Below, in pieces: positions 13,601-25,500 of a DNA stretch of 64,000 bases. The stretch is taken from NCBI RefSeq assembly GCF_000151315.2, contig NW_011887292.1, forward strand, positions 2,998,063 to 3,062,062, given 5' to 3'. Every line of letters starts with the position of its first letter. Positions within the stretch are counted from its first letter, which is position 1. The position numbers were made by a program, and so were the translations under genes. Below the pieces are notes generated by a model. It made no database searches. It was not told where the DNA came from and saw only the letters and a program-made list of their open reading frames with translations. The DNA is from Capsaspora owczarzaki ATCC 30864 (Eukaryota; Opisthokonta; Filasterea).

Positions 13601-14402
13601 CTTGCAGTGGCGCCAAAATCTGCCACGCGAACAAAAAACGTTAGTTCCGCACTATTAACCGGTGTTTGCGTGCACTGAGCGCTTCATCGCAAACCAGAAA
13701 AAAACCAGAAACAGCGATGGGATGCTCGTTGTACAGCAACTCACCCATCGCGCTGTTTGGCCTGCGAGTGGGAGGCGGAGTGGCACGCGTGGGTGGCGCG
13801 ATCGCAACGTGACAAAGCAAACCGAGCCGCCAGCCAGGAAGATTGCCGCGACGAGGACGAGCAGAAACCTGTCGCGATCGCAGCCGTGAGACATAGATCA
13901 GTATGTTTGTGATGGCAGAAACAAGGGAGATTTGGATGAACCGTGGAAACGGAGAAGGGAAGAGGGTGACACAAGATGGAGGATGATGACATCCGCGCGA
14001 AAGCGATCCCAGTGTGTGTGATATCATCAGCCCACTGTAGCACAGAGACAAGATGTGACCAGCCACATTCATGCCCCAACAGCATAGCATGCGACATGCA
14101 AGGCTGCTTCAACAGGGAAGAGAGAAAGAGAGAGCGGCACAAGCATGGGAAAAAGTGATTACCCGTCCATGAAGCACGGCGTCAGATCGAGAGTGGTGCT
14201 CGCATCGGCCTCAACGCCGCTCGACACGTTGAACGGGATCAAGTATGGGCCCTGTTTGGTTTGGGGGGGGGGTTGGTGCAAACAAAAGCGGAAAAGCGTC
14301 AAGGTCAGTTTCGTGTGGAGCGACAGCTTGGGCGTTGGCAAATTGCAGTGGGCTGCTTACCCATCCTTCGCCACGCTGCGGATTGCCACAGTATCCTGAC
14401 AT
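7623..14402 (-). CDS. ABC transporter, ABCC/MRP subfamily (full length with TMD0)
   Basis: ATP-driven exporter of the multidrug-resistance-protein type. Eight exons: 14402-14361, 14251-14163, 13868-13745, 13619-13491, 13385-13242, 13116-10460, 10329-8453 and 8302-7623. All junctions are GT-AG and in phase, giving 1913 residues. Exons 1-6 carry the extra N-terminal membrane domain TMD0 (e.g. FLLVLVAAIFLAGGSVCFVT, IVYEFALGSFLIFRLVYLG) starting MSGYCGNPQ, like ABCC1. NBD1: Walker A GRLASGKTS near residue 970, LSGGQKQRISIARAL near 1061, VVLFDDPLSALD. NBD2: GRTGSGKSTL near 1683, FSTGQRQLFCMARA near 1791, ILVLDEASASVD. The NBD2 signature is FSTGQ rather than the usual LSVGQ. It exceeds the usual ~1500 residues because of Asn/Ser-rich loops (about 12640-12700) and a long acidic NBD1-TMD2 linker. 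Substrate unknown. The start is the ATG that best matches the family; an upstream in-frame ATG at 14582 is less likely. Confidence 0.93.
8332..8354. repeat. (GT)n microsatellite in the last ABCC intron
   Basis: Short pure GT run inside the 150-bp intron 8303-8452 that splits the NBD2 Walker A glycine codon. Confidence 0.9.
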
Positions 14403-15257
14403 GGAGACGTGGTCAATGCCTGCTTTTCCAGAGATAGACGGAGAGGGAGAGATCGAGAGCGAGAGAGAGAGAGACGGAGAGAGCGAAAACACAACGACTG
14501 AGCAGAACCAAGTTTGGATGGCTGTCAATCGTTCGCTCAACAGCCAATGCATGTCGACTTCATCCCGCCAGGGTTTCGCCATCGCCCAACGCTGAGCGCG
14601 AATCTGACAACAACCAGGCCGAGAAAGGGGGATTGTTCTGATGTGACTTTACCCGAAGGGGGCTTGTTCAAGCAGTCTCTTTCCTTTTTTCTGTTTCTCT
14701 GTTTTTGCACGCAATCTCAGCTCTTAGAACATGCCTCAGAGACAACGCAAGGTGCATGACAAAGGCGACAATGCAAGTGGGAAGGAAAAGTAAGATGACA
14801 AACAGCCATCGTGATTGTGAAACAGAATGTGACGTTGAGTGTGTTGACAAGATGGAAAACAGCCTCGTAGAGACGCAGAAGAATGATGACGATGGAGTAC
14901 TCGAGGCGAACGCGGGGCTGACCTGGCTCAGGTAGGCGATATGCGATTTGCGGTGTGAGTTGAGTGACTCTGCAAGATATGTTTTAGCTGATAGGGGGGG
15001 GGAGGTTGGGATGTAGTCTGTGGCAAAATCGGATGGACGACGCTGGAGCGCGCGCGATTGCTGAGGCGCTCAGTCAATACAAGACAGTGGCCGAGCTCAA
15101 GCATGCATATGGCTCGTACTGAAGCACTCGACGCTGGAGGCCATCCCGCAAGAAGAACGACACCCAACCCTGGTCTACTACCCAATAGTATCAATTCCAG
15201 AACAAAACAGCAAAAAAAAAAAAAACCACACCAAGAAAACGAACGAAATCGGCATCG
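14403..15257. other. Region between ABCC start and MRS2 stop
   Basis: Presumed ABCC promoter and 5' UTR plus MRS2 3' UTR, both minus-strand genes. Contains a GA-rich patch (14439-14483), a G run at 14995-15003 and mixed sequence. No coding sequence I can support. Confidence 0.5.
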
Positions 15258-17657
15258 CTACCAAATCTTGCGTCGCCTGCCAGTCCATGCAAGAACTCGC
15301 CAGATGGCCCAGGAGCCCATGCAAATAATAGTGGAAACAATCCAAAACATGTGTGGAGACTGCTCCAAGGACGACTGGAGATTCATGCCAAAGCTGGCGG
15401 CAACCAGGCCGCACACGGCCACCGAGAACGTCCCCATTGCGAGCTGCAGTTCCATTCGCATGATGGTGTTCCGCTTGCTGTCAGTGTAAAAATACAAATC
15501 AAACAAAAGCACTGTGAGCATTCAGGACGTCACGCTTGGTTTTTGAACCACATGCGCATGGCAAACACGACAAACCTGTCCAGCGTAATGGTGATGACAT
15601 CTTCCGTGTTGCGGATGTGGGCAATCATTTGTTCTACCTCGGCAGCCACATCTTCAACCTGAAAGCGTCAAGACAGATTCAGTTGCCAGCAATGCAAAAA
15701 AGCGACACAAGGGGACGATTCAAACCCCAGTACCTCATTCAAATAGTTTTCAAGTAAAAGCTCAACTTCCTCGTGTTGGTCGATGCGACGAGCATGCCTA
15801 CGAGTTCGGAAGGTGAAGCGTGCAGGGGGGGAGATGTGAGTCAATCCAGAAAGAATCTAGCCAAATGGCGTCGTTCCCAATTCCAATCCACTCGTTACCC
15901 TGTTTGTGCTTTGGTGGTCAGGTACATGCTGGCCATGTCTTCATCAGAGTCAAGCAACCGCGTCAGAGCGACTTTGACGTCGTTTACTTCACGCTCAAAG
16001 GGAGTGAGTCAAACAATAACAAAACAAAACAAAACAAAACAAAACAATAACAAAAAACATGAGATGCCAGAAAAAAATGTACCGTTTGCTGTAGTTTAAT
16101 AATGCAGTCAATTGTGGCTTATCCAATTCTGCTCGATCAGTCTCGGCAAGGTCGGCCAGAACCTGAAGGACAGAGGGTCGCAACGCCGAAAGTTTGGCGG
16201 ACAACGACGCGCACTGTGGGGCGAGCAAGCACACAGACGCCAACAAATCGTTCAGAGGACAGCCCCGGAGCATTCACTCGTGTGTGCATCCGTGGAGCAA
16301 CTGTTTTGCTTGACTCACCACATTGATTAAAATCTCTTCCAGCACTTTAAACTCAAACGGTAGTGGATCACTAAACATTAGCGAGAGAGAGCTCGTTTTC
16401 AATCGATCGTGCAGGCAGCGGCGGAGCTCTTCCATTTCAGCGTGATCGAAATCGAAAAAGAGGGCTGAATTGGAGCGTATGATCGCTTTCACATGCTGCG
16501 CGAGAGTGCGTGTTCATGAAAGATAAAAGCCACAAACGAGCAAAAGAGCAGAAACGGTAAGAACAGGAACTTCGAGGAGCAGGGCTCCAAAAATGCCAGC
16601 TCAAACAAGTCAAACAACGACTTGAACCCTGCCGTTCACACTTACGAGCATGTTGATTATCGTGGCGTTCGCGCGAGGAAGAATAGTTGGTTGCTGTTTC
16701 CGCAAATCAAGGGCTCGCAAGTCGCGCGTTTGCAGCCGAAGCTGAGCTGTCAAGTCTGTCTTGGTTGTTTCTGATCAAATCGACACATGCGTGGCTGCTG
16801 TGAGTGGAGAGCAACTCTCATCAGGGTGCGACGCGGCGCAAGTTCGCATCGCACCCACCACCAACAACAGAACAAACCGAGTCATCACCTGTCAAGCTCT
16901 CTTCTCCTCGTGGGTTGAATTGAAGCTGTTCAAAAACAGAAAAATTCATGCGTGTTGCAGTGAGTTTGTAGCTCATGACAGGTGGCTGGAGCACGATCCG
17001 CTCGCGTCAAATGTGTAATGTTACCGTTTTCAAAATTGTCATACTGCTGTGCATCACTTGGGAGAAGTGCGACGACATTGGCAAGTCGTGATCGTGGTAG
17101 AGCACAGGAGGTGGCGGTGGTGATGATGGTGGCGGTGACGATGATGATGATGATGATGATGTTGGTGGTGACGGTGATCGCGGGAACTGGAACGAGTCGC
17201 CGTCCTGGACGTGACGCCCCGGTGAGCCAGCATTGGAGCCCGGCGATTCTGGAGGGAATAGCGATGGCGACCCAGTGCGGAATCCTCCCGATCCATTGTC
17301 GGACGAAACCAGGCTGAGAGGTCGGGACGAGTGAAACGCTCGGCCAAGGAGTCCCAGCAGCAGCACTGGGGAGCGAGCCTGGCCAGTCCCGGGCAGCCCA
17401 GCGCCAAGGCTCGTGTGCAGACTTTGTGTGCGTGAGTCAAGCTTCGCCACCAGTGCGTGGTGGAGTCGGGTGGACATCGGCTGCTCGGTGCAATTTCGGC
17501 TGGAGGCTGTGATTTCACGACGACAACCAATGCTCGCGTCCGCCACGGCAGAGGAAGAAGACCCGCCATGGAACATGCGGATCAGCAGGCGTGTTGCTGG
17601 AAACGCCATCACGCTTGCGAGATCGGTTGGCTGGCTCGCAATGGCAAGACTGCGCAT
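15258..17657 (-). CDS. MRS2: MRS2-type mitochondrial magnesium channel (CorA superfamily)
   Basis: Inner-membrane Mg2+ channel. Exons: 17657-17025, 16759-16646, 16495-16319, 16213-16083, 15993-15899, 15797-15734, 15658-15576, 15477-15258 (about 505 residues). Family blocks in order: TDLTAQLRLQTRDLRALD, HVKAIIRSNSALFFD, DPLPFEFKVLEEIL, LRPSVLQVLADLAETDRAEL, LTRLLDSDEDMASMYLT, HEEVELLLENYLNE, then SKRNTIMRMELQLAMGTFSV leading to the selectivity motif GMN (SFGMNLQSS) and a second membrane helix MFWIVSTIICMGSWAIW. Exon 1 reads like a mitochondrial presequence (Arg/Ser rich, GRAFHSSRPLS), with candidate starts at 17657 and 17609. All junctions keep phase except exon 4 to 5, where canonical GT and AG sites leave two bases (CG) too many. 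This is either a non-canonical splice, an assembly error or a real lesion. Confidence 0.88.
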
Positions 17658-18023
17658 TGTCAGTTCCGTTCGAACTCCCTCCAAACAAACAACGAAGGGT
17701 GTGGTGGGACAAGCTACTAGAGAACTGAGCAAGTGGTGATTGGGTGTGCAAAAAAAAAAAAAAAAGAAATAATTGCATAGAACAGCCATAGTGAGACTGC
17801 AGGCTTCGTTCGCACAATCAGCGTTGAGATCATTCCACACACACACATCTCTGGCATAATATACCCAAAGATCGATATTCCGTAAATCTTTTAATCAAGA
17901 CACAAGACACAAGTTAACAACAACAAAGATAAAGTGGGAGGGGGGGAAGAGATGAACAGAGTGGAAGCTAAGCTACGTCAATTGTAGTTTTTGTTTTTGG
18001 TGTTGTTCAGAAACAAACGCCGC
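17658..18023. other. Short intergenic region, MRS2 upstream / UGDH 3' side
   Basis: A-run at 17750-17765 and simple mixed sequence; presumably the MRS2 promoter and UGDH 3' UTR. No coding sequence seen. Confidence 0.5.
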
Positions 18024-19433
18024 TTAATACTTGGGGGGAACACGCTTGCCAATGACCTCAACCTGGAAGCCGATGGAGCGGAGCTTTTGGTGGTCGAGAA
18101 TAAGTCGGCCGTCGAAAATGAACGCGGGCTTTTGCATGCCTTCGTAGATGCGCTGGTAGTCGAGGGTCTTGAACTCGTCCCACTCGGTGCAGACAATAAT
18201 AGCGTGGGCGTCCTTGACGGCGTCGTATGCGGACGAGTACATGGTGACACCCTTCTTGATCTTGTCGACGTTCGACAGAAGACCGGGCTCGGAGAGGTCG
18301 CGGACAACCTGGTCCTCGGAGACCTTCGGGTCGTAGATGGCGACCTGGGCAGACTCCTCGAGGAAGTACTTGCTAATGTAGATAGCAGCCGACTCGCGGG
18401 TGTCGCCAGTGTCCTTCTTGAAGGCAAAGCCGAGGATGGCAATCTTCTTGTTCTGGACAGTGTTGAACAGCTGGGCAATCACCTTGCGGGTGAAGCGCTC
18501 GCGCTGCCAGTCGTTCATCTTGACGACCTGCTGCCAGTACTCGCCAACCTCGGGCAGGTTGAGCGACTCGCACAGGTAGACCAAGTTGAGAATGTCCTTC
18601 TGGAAGCAGCTGCCGCCAAAGCCAATGCTGGCCTTCAGGAACTTGGAGCCAATGCGGGTGTCGGTGCCGATGGCACGGGCGACCTCCTCGACGTCAGCAC
18701 CCGTGGCCTCGCAGACGGCGCTGATGGCGTTGATGCTCGAGACGCGCTGGGCAAGGAAGGCGTTGGCGGTGAGCTTGGAAAGCTCAGAGGACCAAGTGTT
18801 CATGGTGAGGATGCGCTCGCGGGGGATCCAGCGGGCATACAGGCTGGCAAGGGCCTCAATAGCCTCGTGGCCGGCAGGGGATTGCTGACCGCCAATCAGG
18901 ACGCGATCGGCGTTGACGAGATCGTTGATGGCGGTGCCCTCAGCGAGGAACTCGGGGTTGGAGAGGATCTGGAAGGTGACGCCCTCCTTGGCGTTGGCGT
19001 GGAGAATGCGGGCAATGCTGTCGGCAGCGTGCACGGGGACGGTGGACTTTTCGACGACAATCTTGGGGGCGGTCGAGATGCCAGCGATGCGACGCGCGGC
19101 AGCCTCGAGGTAGGTCAGATCGGCGGCGCGGCCCTGGCCGATACCGTACATCTTGGTGGGGGTGTTGACGCACACAAAGATCAGATCGGCATCGCGGATG
19201 GTGCCGTCGACATCAGTCGAGAAGAAGAGGTTCTTGCCACGCTGCTGCTTGACCATCTCGTCGAGGCCAGGCTCGTAGATGGGGAGCTTGTCCGAGTTCC
19301 AGGCGTCAATGCGTGGTTGCGAGATGTCGACGACCGTGATGATCACATCGGGGCACTTGGCAGCGAGCACAGTGCAGGAAGGGCCGCCGACATAGCCAGC
19401 GCCGATGCAGCAAATCTTCTTGATGACAGTCAT
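18024..19433 (-). CDS. UGDH: UDP-glucose 6-dehydrogenase
   Basis: Cytosolic NAD-dependent oxidation of UDP-glucose to UDP-glucuronate, the precursor for glycosaminoglycan-like and other glucuronate polymers. Single uninterrupted exon of 469 residues, close to the animal length (494). The Rossmann motif GAGYVGG is at residues 11-17, then STVPVHAAD, the [11 protein letters not shown] block, and the catalytic cysteine in [12 protein letters not shown] at residue 276 (the same number as the human catalytic Cys). Later come [13 protein letters not shown] and the C-terminal domain ending PPKY. The start is the ATG before [12 protein letters not shown]; the upstream frame (SQAFRFRS) has no family match. 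The lack of introns contrasts with most neighbours but no sign of transfer is visible. Confidence 0.97.
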   Translation of the reverse strand: MTVIKKICCIGAGYVGGPSCTVLAAKCPDVIITVVDISQPRIDAWNSDKLPIYEPGLDEMVKQQRGKNLFFSTDVDGTIRDADLIFVCVNTPTKMYGIGQGRAADLTYLEAAARRIAGISTAPKIVVEKSTVPVHAADSIARILHANAKEGVTFQILSNPEFLAEGTAINDLVNADRVLIGGQQSPAGHEAIEALASLYARWIPRERILTMNTWSSELSKLTANAFLAQRVSSINAISAVCEATGADVEEVARAIGTDTRIGSKFLKASIGFGGSCFQKDILNLVYLCESLNLPEVGEYWQQVVKMNDWQRERFTRKVIAQLFNTVQNKKIAILGFAFKKDTGDTRESAAIYISKYFLEESAQVAIYDPKVSEDQVVRDLSEPGLLSNVDKIKKGVTMYSSAYDAVKDAHAIIVCTEWDEFKTLDYQRIYEGMQKPAFIFDGRLILDHQKLRSIGFQVEVIGKRVPPKY

Positions 19434-21782
19434 TGTGTGTGGAGTGTGTGTTTGTGTTGTGTCGTTTGACTGAGGTGGCAACGAAGACTGAAGAGTTGAG
19501 TTTCGGGTTGAACGGAACCGGAAAGCCTGTGACAAGAGAGCAGAAGCGAAGGAGCAGAGCCAGAAGAGTGAGTTTGGGGCGAAGAGTCAAAAACAAACTT
19601 AAAAGAAAAAAAAATGGAAGGAAAAAAAAAACACAGTGGGAGGGAAGGAAAAAAAAAAATGCAATCCAAAAATAAAGGTGCGTTCGACGGTGGGACTGGT
19701 GCGAGTCGTGCAGCAAGCAAGTTCGTGGAGGTGGTGTGTTGGTGACGTTGCGGTCAACTTGGCACACAGATGAGCGACGACCACGACGAGCCGCTCAGTT
19801 CGGTTCAGTGAAGTGAACGAGTTCGTTTGTGGTTCTTTTTTTTTTTTTTTTCTTTTTTTCTTTTTCTTTTTTGGGTTCGTTTGTCTTTCGCTTTGGAAAC
19901 GCTCTCGCTGAGCGATCTGCCTTGCAGGCAAGCCACACAAGACAGATCAAACCAGTGCTCCTTCATGCAGAACGCTCGCATTTGCAAGCACAGTGCACAG
20001 TGCAGTGAAGATCGCACCAAGCATTTCTTTCTTTTTTTTCTTTTTTTTTTTTTTTTGTATTCCGCCGAACCTGCACTACGCAGGGAGTGCGACTCGGAAG
20101 CATGAATCGCGCCAAGCAGAAGGCTCTCATCCAACTCCAATGGGGGTGAGAAACTACAAGACTGAAAGGCAACATTCATGCCTCCGAGTCGCACTCCCTG
20201 CGTAGATGATCAAAGGGCAAACGCGTGGTCGCATCACTCAACTGAGGGCACCCTGATTCTTCTGCAGCGTTCCGCGCCCCTCATCCCCCAAACTCCCATT
20301 GAGTCACTTCTGCGGAGTGTTTGTGTTTGTTGGCATTGCGTTTCATGAAAGAGTGCGAGCAACAGTGAGATAGGACAATTGGAGAGAACTGTACTTCTTC
20401 AAAGAAAAAAAAAAAAAGGAAGACTGAGGGCGAATCATCCCGCCTCCCATCTTTTTTTTTTCTTTTTTTTTTTTCCTTTTTTCTTTTTTCTTAGACCTGC
20501 CCTTTTTTTGCGCTTTTTTCTTTTTCCGTTTTGCGCTCATGTTGGCTTTTGTGGTTCCTTTCTTTCTCTCTCCTTCTCGGTCTTGTTGCAAATGTTGAAG
20601 CTGGATGCTGCATAGCCACCACGATAGACCGTTCGCTTTTTTTTTTTTTTTTTTTTCCTTCGATCAGCTCCCAGGGGCATTGGAAACGGAAATTGACAGC
20701 CGGTGCGTGCACTGGCACCCTCTTGTTGAAGAGCAACAGTCTCGCGATCATGCGACCCAAAGCAACTCGGCTTTGTTCGTCAGGAAGAGGCGGCTCATCC
20801 TTGTGGCGGGGAGGAAGTGAATCATTGGTCTGCGTCAGTGCAACTCATCTTCACACTTTGGCGCGTGTGTTTCGCGCTCCCCCCCCCCTTTTTTTCATTT
20901 TTTCTTCAGTGTGTTGTTGCCATCGTGTTTCATCGGGATCTACCATGGTAGATTTGCAGGTGTCGTTCAACACCTCACCAACCCCCCCCCCAGTCTGTCC
21001 GTCTTGTGCTGTCGTTGATGTTGTTGGGTTTGATCATGATGCTTTCGCCACCTCGCAACACTAGATCCAATAACAACAATAATAAAAGATTCTCCATCCC
21101 CAAATGAGGCTTTACCACAGTTGCCTAGCAAACAAAACAGAATAAAACAGCTGCGCCTTCCATCTCGCCCTACGTTTGCGCTCTTCCTCTTCTTTCTCTC
21201 TCTTTCTTTCTTGCTCTGTCTCGTCACTGCCATGCTCTCGCTTGTTGACTCAAAAGCGAACGAGACGACAAAAAGTCGAGAAGGCACGGCACCGTGAGAA
21301 GGAGAAAATAAAAGAAAACAACCGTGACGAAAAAAAAAAAAAAACACACGATTCACGCCCTGTGCACCGAGCTGACTCCCCCGGCGAGTGTGGCTCGGGG
21401 TCTGCAAGTCGGAGAAATGGGGTGAAAGGGAGGGGCCCAAAGGGCAGGTGTCCGTGTCGGAGCGAACGGAGGGTGCGAGGGCGGAGGAACAAAAGGGCGG
21501 CGAAATCCCGCAACGAGGGGGCACGCGTTGGTTTTTTTGTTTTTTTTTTTTTTTGCTCCCTGATGAGTGGCGGTGGCCCATGTGCGACTCTCGACTCGCC
21601 CACTACAATTAAAAGAGAAAAAAGACTCACACAAGAAAAGTTGGTTAGTGACTGAGCTTTTATCTAAATGGAGACAAAACGAGTAAATGAATCAATTCAA
21701 GGCACCAACAATGCTGCATTCAATGGGAGGTGCGTTCAATGGAGGTTCAATGGAGGAGAGTCGAGCGTTGCAAATCAAAGGT
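19434..21782. other. Longest gene-free stretch of the window, upstream of UGDH
   Basis: About 2.35 kb with many T/A homopolymers (19832-19870, 20038-20056, 20452-20492, 20637-20656) and no coding sequence I can support. It presumably contains the UGDH 5' UTR and promoter. An inverted repeat lies at 20076-20205, and a small tandem of TTCAATGGAGG-like units lies near 21718-21755, just before the transposon insertion. Confidence 0.5.
20076..20205. repeat. Inverted repeat (hairpin) with 32-bp arms
   Basis: Left arm 20076-20107 begins CTACGCAGGGAGTGCGACTC; right arm 20174-20205 is its reverse complement with a single mismatch. The loop is 66 bp. No direct repeats flank it. It could be a small foldback or MITE relic, a structured RNA or a regulatory cruciform; the sequence alone does not decide. 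Confidence 0.9.
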
Positions 21783-21792
21783 CGTTCTACTC
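21783..21792 (+). repeat. Left target-site duplication of the MULE
   Basis: CGTTCTACTC, identical to 26915-26924 on the other side of the element. Confidence 0.85.
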
Positions 21793-21796
21793 CGAA

Positions 21797-21829
21797 CCAG
21801 AACAATACGCCTAAATCCCTACGGGTTCC
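21797..21829 (+). repeat. Left terminal inverted repeat of the MULE
   Basis: Begins CCAGAACAATACGCC and ends ACGGGTTCC. Its reverse complement matches 26879-26911 at 31 of 33 positions. Confidence 0.92.
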
Positions 21830-22511
21830 ATAATGAATGGTAAAATGGCAATCGTGAGATATCACCATAATCGACCCACCATTGTGATCGACTTGATGTG
21901 GCCAATAATAGTGTCAGAGGAGTGGCGGTGCTCAGATGAGCGGTTTTCTCAGAAAATCGAAAAATAAAAATGGCCTCGAGGCCACCGCAAAACGGCGCCA
22001 CAAGCGTTCTTGCAGGACAAGTGCAGCAGAGCATCATAATCTTTGCTCAACTTTGCACCCCCCGCATTTTCGAGATCGAGCACACCGACTGCATAGGGTG
22101 CATCGCGTACTATCACGGCGAGGAAGCGCGCAGGACAGAAACACTGTTTTGACCCCTAGAAGAACGCCACAACGCCGGTCGCCCTCGCCGAGCTCGATTT
22201 CCGACGTGTCCAGTCGGTGTCGGACCGCGCACTTTTCAGGGGTGATTACAGATGATATTTACAACCGTTTTGGCTCAATGGCGGGGCGATCGCGGTGGGG
22301 AGCGATTTTGTGTGAAGCTGGATCTTTACTACTTTGGGCTGGATTGAGCCACTCTTTTCTGTTGTTCTTCCGAGCCATAGGTCTCGGGTCGATTCTTGTA
22401 CTTTTCCGTCCTCACGAGACCGACCAGACCTGCAACACACACACACACGTCAAGCAATTCATCCAAGCATAAGAGCCCGACGCACAAGAGCCAGCGAGAG
22501 CACGAGGCGAG
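21830..22511 (+). other. 5' non-coding region of the MULE
   Basis: About 0.7 kb between the left inverted repeat and the transposase start. Contains partly self-complementary segments around 22069-22220 (an ACACCGACTG / CAGTCGGTGT pair) and a short CA run (22437-22448). Presumably the element's promoter; no other gene seen. Confidence 0.5.
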
Positions 22512-25500
22512 ATGGAGGAGGACGAGGAGATCCAGTCGCAACCAAGCTACGAGACATGCAGTGTGCGGCTGGTGGTCCTTCACGACCTCGTTCCCGACGC
22601 CAGCCAGGATCGCTTCATGGATCTGGATGTACCTGTTGCCCAGCCAGAGGCGCTGCCAACGTACGGCGATGTGGAGCGAGCCTTGCAGACCCATGACTTT
22701 AGAGAAGTTGCCTTCCGCCCAAACCCTCAGTTTTGGTTTCCAGTCGTTGGCGTCAAGAACAAGTTCTACCCGTCGAACAAGACGATTGCACACCCCGGAT
22801 GCGTTCATCTTTCTGTCAGGTTGCGTTGCCCCTGTTGCAAATCCAACGTCCCGCGGTCGCGATTTCACAGCGCGAACAAAACTTGAGATTGTCTTCCGTG
22901 CAACCCGCGTCCACCGGCTTGGCCGACGACGAAACTAGCGTAGTGCAAGATGATAGGGACGACATTCTTGAATTTCTTAACGTCCAAGACGGGCACGACG
23001 AAAACTGCCGCTCAAGAACGCCTCGGAAGCGCAGAGGAGTCCATCTCACCAAGGAGGAGCGAGACAGACTTCCGCAGTGGAGCCCTAGTACGACGCTCAT
23101 TCCTGTTCGAACACGTCGTTGGTATTGCTTCAATAGACGCGATCCGTCGAGGCCGCCTACCGTGCCAGACACACCAACTCTCCAACAACGATTTATTCGC
23201 GCCTGCTCCAGCAAGAAGCGAGTTGACAACAACTTTCAGTTACGTCCGGAGCTCGGCGCCGGATCCTGCAGTTTCGGCCTGAGATTGACGGAGCTTGGCC
23301 AACACACGCACGGCGAGCTGCACCTTATTGGGTTCAAGCTCGAGCAGATGGGTCGCCACGACATGGCTTGCACCGACGGCTCGCTCGCTTTCAAGCAGCG
23401 CGCGCATCCTGAAATCAAAGAGTGGGTCATGGATCTGATGCGCAAGGGGTGCTCGGAGGCGTCCATTGTAGCGCAGTTGGAAGGGCCAACTCTCAACCCG
23501 CCGCCTCGCCCTCTTTCAAGTTGGAACGTACCGTACACTTCTGGTCGCTGGTATCCCACCAAAGACGCAATTCGCATGATGATAGTCAACTCAAGCAGCG
23601 AGAAGCTACATGGAACCGACCAGCAGCGCATCGACCAATTTCTCGCGTCATCCTCGTCGTATGCCTGCTCTCACCCTCACTCGCTCTACCAAGATGGGCA
23701 GTGCCCCGGCGAAAGCCAATACGGCGACAAAAGCGATGTCATTTATCATCAATTTGTTCACTGCGACTGCCAGAGCTGCCTCGAAATCCCCCTGAGGGAG
23801 TCGAACATTCTGATTTTAATGACGCCTTGTCAGCGGGCAACGTGGGACGCCCTTCGTCCCAAGGTCCTGTTCCTGGATTCAACCTTCTCAGTCAACCGCT
23901 ACGACTGGGCGACAACAGCACTCGTTGCTGCTGACGAATCAGGCGCTGGTGTTGTGCCGCTGGCGTTCATGATCTCCGACAGAGATCGCGAGCATGAATA
24001 TGCGCGGTTCTTGTCCGAGGTCAAGCACGCCGTAGGTGAAGCGTTTAATCCGGTGCGCATCGTCATCGACAAATGCGGCGCTGAGCGAAACGGCATCAAT
24101 CAGGCGGTGCCGGGTGTGCAGGTGGCAACTTGCTGGTTTCACGTCTGCCAAGCGGTGGAGCGCCAGTACCCGGGCAGACTAGATCTTCTCTCGTGTATGG
24201 CTAAAATGCGGTATGCCAGGAATGCACAAGAGCTGAAGGACGCGAGCAACAGCTTGCTCAACGCCGCCGGCGAGTTCCAAGGTTATTTTCTGTCTCAGTG
24301 GCTCAACGAACGAGATATTAAAACCTGGACGCTCTTCCACCTTGGCTTGGTGCGTGATGCGCTGGATCAAGGCCACACCAACAATTTGATTGAGCGGTAA
24401 GCTTGTGATGATTGTGAGTCGCTTGTCCCGTGCCGAACTTTGGAACCTCGTTGACTTGTCATTGCGACTTGCCTCCCCCATAGCTTTTTCGGCACGTTCA
24501 AGTACAAGTTTCTGAAAGGTTACCGCATGCACGATTTGGCAGGTCTCGCAATCAGGATTGTTCGGGACACGAACCAGCACTTCTGTTTGCAACGCCAACG
24601 CCAGCGACTCGACAAGCCGAATGTCGCCTTCCTTCCAAAGTTCCGCTCCTTACTGCTTGAGAAAGAGATGCACGCAGAGAAGCTCGTGGAAACCGGTCAG
24701 GTGTTGGAGCTTCATCGCTACTTTGGTGTAGGACTTGTTCTGCCTCAGCGGACGCTTTCTGAGCTTGATCTACTCCAAATTCGCGAACTCGCAAACGCTC
24801 ACCTTGAGCCATTTTATCAGACGCGTGGCATGCCCTTGACTGAGGGTTTGCAGCAGCTGCACGAAGCGCTGAAGCAACAGTACCCAGATGTTGTGGTCGT
24901 TGGTGTCGAGCGGCGCTTTTGCAGCGCCATGCACGATCACGCTTTCATTTGCAGCCACATCCGTGCCGTCGCGCGGCACTTTGGAGGCATCGAGAACTTT
25001 CGTCTTCAAATCCATTCTCTCTTCGAAGAGCCACCAGTGTGTCCCGTGTCCCGCTCAGCACCCGTCAATCCTGCAAGCGAATCTGCTGTGTCCGCAGCCA
25101 CTACTGCTTATGCCGATGATGCCCTGCCGACTGGCGCAACCGACATGGCCGTAGACGATCAGCTTGATGCAGACGGACCTGCTCGCACCTCTGACATGGC
25201 CGTAGACGATCACCTTCCCTCGGGCCCGGATGCAGACGGACCTGCTGACCGCACCTCGGACCTCCCCGCCGAGCTCGATCCGAATCACGGCGCGTCACCT
25301 TCTGCGAGTAACTCCGATGATGCTCCAGAGCACAGCTCTGGCCTTGTTGAGACGGTGGCCAGTCCCGACGACCTGGTGGACGAGCTCTCCAAGCTGTTCG
25401 AGAAAGGACTCGAGCGTCTCAAGACCATGGCTCAGGGCGATGAGTTGCACAGCCTCGTTCGCCAGCTCACACGCAATTGCAGCAACAGCATGCGGAATGC

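Noticed and set aside
20076-20205. Hairpin as a MITE with target duplication
   Set aside because: No matching direct repeats flank the arms, so I list it only as an inverted repeat.
22060-22225. Partly self-complementary segments as longer MULE inverted ends
   Set aside because: They are internal, short and not matched at the right end; the true ends are the 33-bp repeats at 21797 and 26911.
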